A stretch of 64,000 nt of DNA from Erodium maritimum. Taxonomy: Eukaryota; Streptophyta; Magnoliopsida; Geraniales; Geraniaceae. A program made the position numbers and the translations under genes. The notes beneath the pieces were generated by a model. It ran no database searches and was not told the DNA's origin. It saw nothing but the letters and a program-made list of their open reading frames with translations. Location of the stretch: assembly GCA_963921825.1 (NCBI GenBank), contig OY997589.1, forward strand, positions 43,844,638 to 43,908,637. Reading direction: 5' to 3'. Shown piece by piece: positions 12,901 to 24,800 of this stretch. Position 1 is the first letter of the stretch; every line of letters starts with the position of its first letter.

Positions 12901-15802
12901 GTTAGGGTTTAGGGTTTTGGGTTTAGGGTTTGTAATTATGGTTTTTGGTTTTTAAAGATCATGCAAATGTAAACAAGTAATTAAAAAGGTGAACAAGTAT
13001 TTAGGTAAACCGAAGAGATTAGAATCAGAGAAAAAGATAATCTAAGGTTTTTGGGTTCATAGAGACCAATTCCAATGCATTAAATGATGATGAACAATAT
13101 GTAGTTCTCTGATTTTAGGGGCAACGAATTATCTCTCAAACTAGTCCTAACTCTTCACGTTGTTTCGGACCCTAGTGGAATCTAACCACCCAGCTCTCAC
13201 GAATCAGGATGTAGGGAGACCCAAAGCATCACGTTCTTTGATAATTTCTAACTTTCGGTTTGAATCCTATGGTTATTGCAATCGTGTTAACCTAGCTATC
13301 ACTAGTCTAGATTTAAACCCAATTTGTATAAGATTTTTGACCTAATTACAACCCACCTCTCACGAGTGTCAGATTGCAATTCCCACCTTCTATCAAGCCT
13401 ACCCGGAAGATAGAGCATTAAGTTCAAATCTAATACAAACCATAAATCAAATCAACCAACACAATACTCATTCATACATTTAATACATTGGAAAGTAAAT
13501 CTCTACTCCCCATAACCCTATGGAGTTTAGCTTCTCATGGAGAAAAAAGAAGATGAAGAAAAACATTCATAAGCAATCATCATATTGAAAGAGTAGTGGA
13601 AATACAATACCAATGTGGAATTACAATGTTTGAGTTCAAGCACTCTCTTCTCATACAAAGCTTGCCCAAGTTACTTTTCTTCCTTCAAGCTTCAAAGTTC
13701 ACCAATCTCCACCTTCTAGCTCTCTAATATTGTCCCCAAAACAAGTTCCCCTTCTCCCAATTCGTGCTCTTCTATATATAGGACTTGAAGACCCTTTTTT
13801 TCCTTCTCAAATTCGGATTTGGAATAGGTAAATTTCCTTTTTTCAGTAGAAAACCCGTCTGGAAGTTTGTAAGCCTCTCGCGGGCCTGATAGAGGGCCGG
13901 AACGTCTTTGGGCCCTTGACAAAAGTTGTAGATCTCTGAATTTCCTTCGATTTGACATAAAATTCAAGGCAATCGGAGTTCATATGAAGAAGCTATGCCT
14001 TGTGCAAGATCAGCCAACTTCCAAAACTCCCAAAAACCAGGTTTTCCTCTATTTTAGCCCTTTTTTCGATCAAATCACCTACAAAACATAATGAGAGACA
14101 CAATACGAGTAATGAGAGAAAAGTGGTCTAAATTATCCAATCCCGGGACTAATATGCTCAAGAATGTGGGCTAAAAACATCTAAAATCGATGTAATTTAT
14201 GTCCACATTAACTGTAAAATTCTGAATTATTATAGGTGAAACTTGATATTCTTGATGTTTCAATACAATGAGAGCACCCCTCTATATAGGGTTTAACTCT
14301 ATGCGATATAGGAAATACTAATACTAAACAACATAGGAAACCTAACTTATCTAAAATAGGAAACACTTGTAAACTGGAAATAAACTAAACTTTAACACTC
14401 CCCCTCACGTGCAAATCGAATAACGAGTCTTGCACGTGGACGAAGAATAAATTTCAAATTTCTTCATGTTGTTGCGTCACCACTATGATGTTGTTGCCGA
14501 AGACTAAGATTTTTTTTTTCAACACTCCCCCTCACGTGTAGGTATGATCTTCTACACGTGGGCCATAGCAGGTCTGGACATCTGCATATGTACCGGAGAC
14601 CACAGAGTGGAGGTGACAAAAGGGACGATACCCAATAACGGCTTTTTAAAGCCTAATACGATCTGGAGCCATTGGCTCATACCCTGATTTTACGGACGCA
14701 CGATTTAGCTTCGAACAATTACACCACGTGGGGGCAAAACATATTCATGCAAGTCGCATAACGACAATGCGAAATAACTTTAAGCAACTACGTTACATGA
14801 CGGTGCAAATTTTTTCAAGCAACTACGCCTCATAAGGACGGTGCGAAAGAACTTCAAGCAACTACGTCGACGGTGCGAAACAACTTCAAGCAACTACGCC
14901 GACGGTGCGAAACAAATTTAAGCAACTAAGTCGTGTAACGACGGTGCGAAACATCTTCAAGTAAGCACGGCGATGGTGCCAATATATGTGATTTTTATAA
15001 TGGAAAATCACCAAAACACTGAAATCAGAAGAATTCAGAAGAAAACTGTCCGGACCGAATTTCCCGTTTGAGAACAGTGTCGGCCGGTGAACAGTATTTC
15101 CGTGAACAGTGCCGGCGGTGAACAGTGTCTCGATGAACAGTAGAGATCCCGAACAATAATGCCTTGCCCACCCGCTAAATCATATATTAATGAGTGGGCA
15201 AAGCAATAACCCACGAAAAAATAACCTACGATCGAATAGGCTCTGATACCATGTAAAATTCTGAATTATTATAGGTGAAACTTGATATTCTTGATGTTTC
15301 AATACAATGAGAGCACCCCTTTATAAGAGTTTAATTCTATGCGAAATAAGAAATACTAATACTTAACAACATAGGAAACCTAACTTATCTAAAATAGGAA
15401 ACACTTGTAAACTGGAAATAAACTAAACTCTAACACCAAAATATAGGGATTTTTCTTGAACATTTTAAACATAGGGGTACTAAAGATGCGTTACCAATAC
15501 ATGAGGGGTACTAAAGGTAATTAAGCCTTTGCTGAATACGCCCACCTACCTTCCTTTTTTGCAACTTTGTTGGGTACATTGTGATCTTCCTCACTGTTGT
15601 TAATTGCTGATTGGTCAGGTATGTTAGAGATCTTATTCTCAATCCACCTGCTCATGAGATTGCATCAACAATTCAAGGTGAGTTGCTTTATTTCTTTGGT
15701 TTATGTTGCATGGACATGATTGGGAAACAGTATACATGACAGGAGACAGTCATGGTATATACAATTTTGTGATATCTAATGCAGGATACATTGTGGATAC
15801 AC

Positions 15803-15839
<37 letters not shown>

Positions 15840-18800
15840 ATATTCGATACTAATGCTTATAATTTAGGGTTAATTGCAAAAAGTTACTCTTATGTATTGT
15901 CCACGTGCAGAAAACTACATTCTTTATTGTCCACGCTTTTAAACTACCCTATCTTTTGACCACAGTCGTTTACTTACAAATTTTGGAATATTCTGTTAAA
16001 ATGGATCATGGGGGAGTCTGTTTTTGAAATGCCCATGCTTTGGAAGAATTTGGGAACAGAAACTTGGACCATGGATTGGGAACTTTATTTTTCACAAAGT
16101 TAGCCATTTATCTGTGATGGCTGTCATATAGTGTAATAACAGTTTGTTTCAGCCAGGAATGGACATTCTTATTTTGGAGTCCATTTTTTTTGTATGAGAA
16201 AATGGATTCCTGTGTGCAGGAAACATTAAGATGATTTAGAAAAGAGAGAAAAGTTAATCTTGTCTAGCTTTGTATCTGTGAACACTGATTTTTAGGGGTG
16301 GGCAAAATAAACCGGACCGCCAAAAACCGACCAATCCGACCGCTATTAACGTGGTCGGGTTCAAACCCATATCAACGGTGCCGGCGACGGCGCCGGTGTG
16401 AACTTTTAGAAAACCGGTGATTCCCGGTGTGGTGGTGGGTATGGCTATATGGTCGGTTTAACCGACCATGCCCACCCCTACTGATTGTGTATGATCGACA
16501 TAAAATTTGGACACTATTTTTCTGCCTTCCTATAAAAGCATATTCTTATGGTGATTTAGTGTCAAACTAGCAGAAATTATTCTCGTATGCTAGTTGTTGT
16601 CTCATTGTCCATATTTGTACTGAGTTATGTTTCTTTTGGCAGCAACATGCAAACTTATGAGCAGTATAACTTGTTCCATACCAGACTTCACTTGTGTTTC
16701 ATCTGCAAAGGTTGTATTTTAGTTACCTTTCAAGCATGTGTAATCAATTTTTTTTTAATTTCTTTTAGTTTATATTTAAATAAAGGGGTTACTCCATGTC
16801 CTAACCCCCACCTTTCGTTTATCACTAAATCCTAACCCAAGCAAACGTAAATTGTCATGTAGTAACGTTGACCGCATTTTTCGTCCAAAAGTTTAACGGC
16901 CGTTTAGTGAGTAACATGAAAAGTTGATAGTTTAGAGTTATTATTTGAGAATAACGAAAAAGGTTTACGTTATGATTTAAGAATAAACGAAAGGTTTACG
17001 GTATGATTTGAGAATAAACGAAAAGTTGAAGTTTCCATTTTAGGAAAATTTTAGAGCATGTGACAAGCATGTGACTGGTATTTCACGACGTTAGTAATGT
17101 TTGACTTTAGTGCAACGAGGTGACATGGAGTTCTTTCTTAAATAAATTCTGGATCCCTTTCCATGGTACGTGAGAATCCAATCTATATGGAACACCTTAT
17201 TATTGCTCACCTATATATATATATATATATATTATAACCTTTGATTGACTTTTATTGATTTTGAAACTGGGAATAAGGTTTGGTAATGGTAGGAATCATG
17301 AAAGGGAGCTTCATATTCAAGAGGAGATGCTTTAAACTTACTCAATGGTTTTGGAATATTTTTTAGGGTTAATTGCTAAAAACTACAAGAAGTTTAGTCC
17401 ACATGGGATACACTACACTGAGTTTAAAAGTGGACAAAAACATACAGTAACTATTCTCCAGTCTTCTGTTAAGCATTGACCCATATGCTTTGTCCATAGT
17501 ACTTTTCAAGGCACATATGTTTTGACCACAGTACTTTTTAATGCTATATGTTTCGACCACAATACTTTTTAATGCTATATGTATTGTCCACATATCCTGT
17601 AGGGGTTAACAGAACATAATATTCTGTTCATTATTTTAACAGAAGACTGGATTATACTTTTTGTATGTTTTTGTCCACTTTTTAAACTAGTTTGCAGCAT
17701 GTTATTTTTTTTTGTAGTTTTTAGCAATTAACCTTATTATTTTGTTTGTATCTTTTTATGTATGGTGTTTCTTTTAATACACAAAATAATATAATTTTTT
17801 TCATTTGCATTATCTCACTCTATATATGCGTGTTACGTGTATTCTGATTTATAGTTACATCTAATCTTCACTTCTATTTTCATGTGCAGCTTGTGAAACT
17901 ACTTGAACTGCGGGAAGCCAATCATATTGAGTTCTGCAGAATTAAAAATGTACTCGATGATATACTGCACATGTATTTGAACCCTGAGCTAAGTGAAATC
18001 CTGAAGTTACTAATGGATCCTACATGGGTGGCAACTGGGTTGAAAATTGACTTCGATACATTTGTAAGTGGTAGCATAATGTCGTGTCTCTTGTCTGCTT
18101 TTTCCTAACCCGTTCTTTGTAGCACATATTGCAAAACTTATTTGACAATGAGGGAGATGCCTCAGGTGGATTGATAGTGGTAGAAGTAGTTAGAAAAGAT
18201 ATTTTTGTTTCGATTCCAAAAGAGAAGCCATGAAATTGTGTTGGAAGCCCTGACCGCCCATATCTTACTTGAAGTAGTTTCAACCGTCTTTTACTTTTTC
18301 CCTTTCTTGGGCTTCTTGATAGTCTAGGAAAGAAACGTCCTGTAGTTGTACGAAAGATAACACTAATGGATATTGGTTGAACATCTATTAGGCTTTGAGG
18401 AGCAAAGTTACATGACTTTGAAGCATAGCTACTAGTTATATTCACAATAAACGGTGAAGCTTTCATTAGAACATAAGTAATTTGACTTACAACTCCTAGC
18501 AAGACTGATCAGAAAGCCATTCTTTTTCAGTTCATTTTTTTACTACATATAATATGTGCTCCATTCAATTCTTGATTGTACTTGGAGTTGAGTTAGCCAC
18601 ATTCAAATTTATTTAGCTATTTCTTAGCATGCTAGAATCTGTTGTTAGGTTTATGATTGTAACATTCCTTATGTTCTCCAGGTAAATGAATGTAAACAGG
18701 CTTCTGTTAGGATTGCTGAAATTATCTCCTTAGACGATGAAAGTGATCAACAGATTAGTTCCTATTCTATGGTACCTAGTGATTTTTTTGAGGATATGGA

Positions 18801-21800
18801 GTCTTCATGGAAAGGTCGTGTGAAGAGGATTCATATAGAGAAAGCATTTGCAGAAGTGGACAGGGCAGCAGAGGCGTTATCGTTAGCAGTAAGTTTATGA
18901 TGCAAAATTTCCTGCTACGATTAAACATACCCTTAGACTAACTACAATTCTATGGCGTCTCATTGGAGAATTGATTAGTCCGATGTCATAATTTAATTTT
19001 AAATGAGTACTTCTATTCGGGCTATTTTGGCTGTCTCTTCACTTGTGTGGTAAGTCTTTCCCTAGCCCAACATTTTTTTAATGGTGCAATCTCCCATTTT
19101 TGGTGGTTATTACTGGATAGCATGTACTGGGTTACGTGAGATGTTGCTGTTTAAGTGCTCCAGATGATTGGTGGTTATCAGGTCACATTCTCAAACAATT
19201 TTCCTCACTAAATTGTTATTCCAGTTCTGCCTTCTTTATTTTTATCATCAGCAGTAACTGCAGATACTAACATAAGTTGGGCCTAGTTGCTTGGAGCTCA
19301 CTTCTACACAAGTGAAGTCCTGGGTTGGAGTCTTGGTACATACAAATTAGGTTAAACTAGGATCCCGGCTAAGAAAAAGCAAAACTGCAAAGTATGGGGA
19401 TTAAACCAATGACCTCATAGTTATTCTGTGAAGCGTCTGCCACTTCTCGCATAGCCTCTTTGTCATCTTTATTAGTAGTGTAAATATGTGCATGCAGTAA
19501 CTGTATTTCTATATTTACACTTGAAAGCTATTTACTCTTAGTATCTGATTCACTTATATATTTGGCATATCCATTATTCTTTTGTTGTATCAATGTTTGT
19601 TTGACATTCATGTAGGTCACTGAAGATTTCTTCCCCATAATTTCAAGAATTAAGGCTACCACTGCCCCTCTCGGAGGCCCAAAAGGGGAGATATTATATG
19701 CTCGAGACAATGAAGCAGTTTGGTTCAAGGGAAAACGGTTTGCTCCAGCAGTCTGGGCCGGTACTCCTGGGGAGGTACAAATTAAACAACTTGAACATGC
19801 TCAAGATTCAAAAGGTAAAAAAGTTGGGGAGGAGTGGTTTACAACCATCAAGGTGAATGAGGCTTTATCAAGGTGTGCTGTCTGAAATAAAGCAATTGGA
19901 AGCTCTTGTAGTTATACCGCTATTAGTACTTGATTGTTGTTGTTAAGCATGACAGTTAAGATTTCATTCCCTGTTTTCAGGTATCATGAAGCTGGTGCTA
20001 AAGCAAAATTAAGAGTTTTGGAATTATTAAGGGAACTTTCTGCAGATTTACAAACCAGGATGAACATCCTTGTCTTTGCTTCTATGTTGCTTGTGGTAGC
20101 CAAGGCATTATTTTGTCATGTGAGGTTAGATACAAATCTAGTTATGCTTTTGTGTCCCACAAGATATATATAGGGGAATGGTAACTTCATAGCTTAAAGT
20201 TTAGTAGCCAAGGCATTATTTTGTCATGTGAGGTTAGATACAAATCTAGTTATGCTTTTGTGTCCCACAAGATATATATAGGGGAATGGTAACTTCATAG
20301 CTTAAAGTTTAGACTCACATTATACTGATATATTTTGAATTTATTATAGCCCTTTCTCAACTTTAGGCAAACCTCTTGGGAGATTACATATAGGGGGAAA
20401 TAATATAATTAGAGATAATATATCTTGAATTTTCTAGTTTCTGCAGTATGTATATTCCAGGATTTAAGTTTTATTTTTACATTTATACAGAGAATCAGGT
20501 TTGGAGGGGAATCTATTCGTTATACCAGAAAACTGACAATTTTAGTTTGAAAAATTGTTTGAGAATGTGATGTACTAAAAGACAGTCACTTCAAACTAAG
20601 AAAACGGATGTGCTGAATCCAGAAATTCGAAGACAATGCTACTCTCAGTTTTCTTTCCTGGACAGCATCCTTTAATTGTATTCTAAACCAACTTTTGAGT
20701 AGCATTGTTGTGATCTGAAACATTAGTGTTCCTTCATAGTACAAGTGATTCTTAGTTTTCACCTTGCTTTGATGTATAAGTTCAGCAAGATAGCAAAGTT
20801 AGACGTGGATATCTAATGTCATGGTCTTAGCTAACAGTGGAAAAAATGTTTGTTTATATCACTTGTGAAGTAGGCAGTTTTTCCTGTGAAGTAGCATAAG
20901 TATATCTTTTTTTTTATCAACTAGTTTAACTTCCCCATTGTTAGAGCTTAGTTTATTTCCAGTTACAAGTATTTCCTATTCCTATTTTAGTTTGGTTTCC
21001 TATGTTGTTTAGTATTAGTATTTCCTATTTGGTATAGAGTTGATCCCTATATAAAGGGATGCTCTCATTGTATTGAAGAATCACTAAGAATTATCAATAA
21101 TAGTTCAGAATTCAACATGGTCTCCTTATGTGACGTAGTCGCTTGAAAACTTTTGCTCCATCATGTGACGTAGTTGCTTGAGATTGTTTCGCATTGTCAT
21201 TATATGACTTGCATGAAAATGTTCTGCTCCCACGTGATGTAATTGCTCGAAGTTGAATCGTGTGTCCTTAAAATCAGGGTATGAGCCAATGGCTCTAGAT
21301 TGTCTTAGGCTTTAAAAAACCGTTATTGGGTATTGTGTCATTTGTCACCTCTTTGTGTAGTGATAATCAACCATGACAAAAGATTTCACATATTTTTATT
21401 CTATTTGATGTCTCCATTCCCTTTCTGTAATATTTAGTTTATATTATTCTATTCCAATTAATAGTTTAGCTTCATCTATGTTCTCAGTGAAGGGAGAAGA
21501 AGGAACTGGGTTTTCCCAACTCTTGTTGCATCTAATACATCTAAGGTAGTACTTACCAATTTTAATTAATGTCCATTTCTTGTCTACATTTTAAACTGGA
21601 AGTATATGCACTTTTATTTGAGTTTCTTATTGAATAATATAGTTTTCGTGGGATACAAATACATCACTTCCTTCTTTCTATTTCATAAGACATGTATGAC
21701 TAATTAGCTTATGAAAATCCCAGTGCATCCCATGCGTAGGTTTTACAATATTAGGTTGTACATGGACAATTATCCATAATAGTGTCATTGAAGTCCTTGT

Positions 21801-24800
21801 CCGCAATAGTTCGTTCTTATTTTCATTAAGTTTAAATTAGAGAAGAGAAATACTGTTTATGAGTGTGACGTAGATATAAGGTTCCTATCGTGTACTCAAT
21901 TTATATCTATGTTAGGTTTGCCTTCTGAAAGAAACAATTATTAAGGATTTCCATCTGTTTAGATTATATAGTTTTCGTGGGATACAAATGCTTCACTTCC
22001 ATCTTTCTACTTCATAAGGCATGTATGGCTAATTAGCTTATGAAAATCCCAGTGCATCCCATGCGTAGGTTTTACCATTTTAGGTTGTTCATGAACAATA
22101 ACCATATACATCTGCAATTATCCATAATAGTGTCATTGAAGTCCTTGTCCGCAATAGTTAATTCTTATCTTCATAAAGTTTAAATTAGAGAAGAGAAATA
22201 CTGTTTATGAGTGTGACATGGATATAAGGTTCCTATCGTGTACTCAATTTATATCCATGTTAGGTTTTCCTTCTGAAAGAAACAATTATTAAGGATTTCC
22301 ATTTGTTTAGATGTATGATTTGGTGTTTAGTTCTTGTTAAAGCCCCCCCCCAAAACTCAAGCTTAAGCTAATGTATGGAGGTCTCAAGGCGTTTATATTA
22401 CTAAATTCACGTTCTTTCAGTTTGGGACACTTCAAAATTACCCTCACACGCGGACCAAGAAACAGATGTGCATTGGGGCACCTAAGGGAATGCCATACAT
22501 TCTAGAGCAGAGCCACATATCCAAACCTGCTCTGATATGATGCTAAAACCCTGTCCAACCCGAAGGCTCAAGCTGAAGGGAAAATATAAATACCACCATT
22601 AAAGCAGCCCAAGCCAGACTTACTCTATCTCTTTGAGGGGACTATTTTATTATTGTTAACTAATAATCATGAAATTCTTGTCAGTTAAAATTAGTACAAA
22701 ACCCAAGAACCCACTTTTTATCGGCAAGTGGGAAAATCCTACTCTAGCCAAGTTCAAGTCCAACCCAAGAAGCCTTGATAAAATACTCCAAAAACAATTC
22801 TGCTTGTAGTACCTTATAAAAAGTTGCCGACTCGGCCTCAAGATGCATATCAAGCGGTTTCTAGTGACACATTCATTCCAGGGCTAATTGTCAAAAAGTG
22901 CACTAAAGTTTTGTCCACAAACAAAAACACACCTAAAGTTTCCCACGCTTTTAGGGTGCACTAAAGTTTTGTCCACCGACTTCCGTTAGAAAAACGTAAC
23001 AGGTTAATCGTCAAAACTACCCTAAAGTATTGCCCAAACAACTATAGAATGCATTATGAATTGCTCACACAACTTTCGAATGCATTATGTATTGCCCATA
23101 AATCTATTGAATCTGCAAAGAACTGCCCAAACAATTCATTTTGAACATCCATGTTACGTTAATTTAACGGAAGTCGGTGGACAAAACTTTATTGCACCCT
23201 AAAAGCGTGGACAAAACTTTAGGTGTGTTTTCGTTTGTGGACAACTTCGGTGCACTTTTTAACAATTAAACCTTCATTCCATGTGGACACTTCCACAGTT
23301 CTTATGCTGAATCCCCAAAATTATTTATCGATCACTTCAAATCTTACCATCATCTTATCATTAAGTATTGGTTCTTGACTGTAGGATGTCAAATCATTAG
23401 ATGAAGCACATGAGATGAAGATGGTTGGCTTATCACCATATTGGTTTGATACGGCACAGGGTAGTGCTGTTCATAATACTGTTGATATGCGAGGATTGTT
23501 TCTTTTAACTGGGCCAAATGGAGGTGGAAAATCTAGTTTGCTCCGATCAATATGTGCGGCTTCATTACTTGGGACTTGTGGATTCATGGTTCCTGCACAG
23601 TCAGCGTTGATTCCTCAGTTTGACGCTATTATGCTTCATATGAAATCTTATGATAGCCCTACTGATGGAAAAAGTTCATTTCAGGTACACGGATTTGTTC
23701 CTGGGGGCTATTTTCTGGGTGCACTATGCATATGTCATTGTAACCCCATTTAGTTTAAGACAGCTATGTTCGTTCTACTTTTTAAAAGTAGGTTATTATA
23801 GAGCTTTATTAATACTCCTATATATATAGCCTTGTGCTGATATATGATTGTATATCCTGGTATTTAGATTGCCTTGTGCTGATATATGATTTAATATCCT
23901 GATGTTTAGATTGGTAACTGGTAACTAGGTTATTGAAGAGCTTTATTCATACTCCTATATATTTAGCCTTGTGCTGATATATAATTATATATCCTGATAT
24001 TTCAATTGCCTTGTGCTGATAATGATATATGATTGTATATCCTGATATTTAGACTGGTAACCTGTAGGTAATACATTTAGGTCCAAAAAATGGTACTATA
24101 CATTCACCAAAAAATGGTACTATACTTTCAGAGTAATAAGACCAACATTTTTTTTTACTTTTATGTTGATTTGTGTATCATTTAAAATTTGTCATCTTGC
24201 CATTAATGTTTCAGGTTGAAATGACAGAGATCCGGTCTATTATTCATGGAACTACTTCAAGAAGCCTTGTGCTTGTAGATGAAATTTGCCGCGGAACAGA
24301 AACAGCAAAAGGAACTTGTATAGCTGGTAGCATAATTGAAACTCTTGATGCTATTGGTTGTCTGGGTATCATATCCACTCACCTGCATGGAATTTTTTCC
24401 TTGCCGCTAAACACAAAGAACACTGTATATAAGGCAATGGGAACAGAGTATGTTGATGGCCAACCCAAACCCACTTGGATGTTGCAAGATGGGGTCTGTA
24501 GAGAAAGTCTTGCATTTGAAACAGCCAAGAGGGAAGGCATTCCTGAAGTGTTAATTACCAGAGCCAAAGACTTGTATCTGTCAGCTTATGCAAATGAAAA
24601 GCATTTAGAGACAAATATTACAGATACAAGCCTTATTGGTGAAGATGAAGCCCGCAATCAACTAAGCAGGATCGAGGATGGAGCTATCTCTGATAAGACT
24701 GATATTTCAAACAAAATTAAAATGTTGCAGGTTGAAGTTGAGAATGCCATAAAATTGACATGTCAGAGGAAGCTCGTTGAGCTCTGCAACCAGAAAAATG

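Larger units (their letters stand above)
10323..15527. mobile_element. MULE-like transposon (about 1.95 kb) split by later insertions
   Basis: The left end GGCTTAGTTACCTTTGGTAC matches the complement of the right end, GTACTAAAGGTAATTAAGCC, with few mismatches. The inverted similarity goes on for about 130 bp. Flanks are tttgctgta (10314-10322) and tttgctgaa (15528-15536), a 9-bp duplication with one difference. Removing the block 12178-15436 restores the inverted structure, so that block came later. The body holds GC-richer gene-like sequence near 11.4-11.8 kb. Confidence 0.75.

Noticed and set aside
18020..18502. 160-codon open frame on the minus strand
   Set aside because: It overlaps an MSH1 exon and intron in antisense, shows no domain and looks like a chance frame.
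20204..20232. Second copy of the MSH1 exon end as a true alternative exon
   Set aside because: It lacks its own acceptor site and reading into it from the first copy meets an in-frame TAG; it is treated as a duplication product.
24379..24567. Antisense frame within the MSH1 ATPase exon
   Set aside because: It is a shadow of strongly conserved coding sequence on the + strand.
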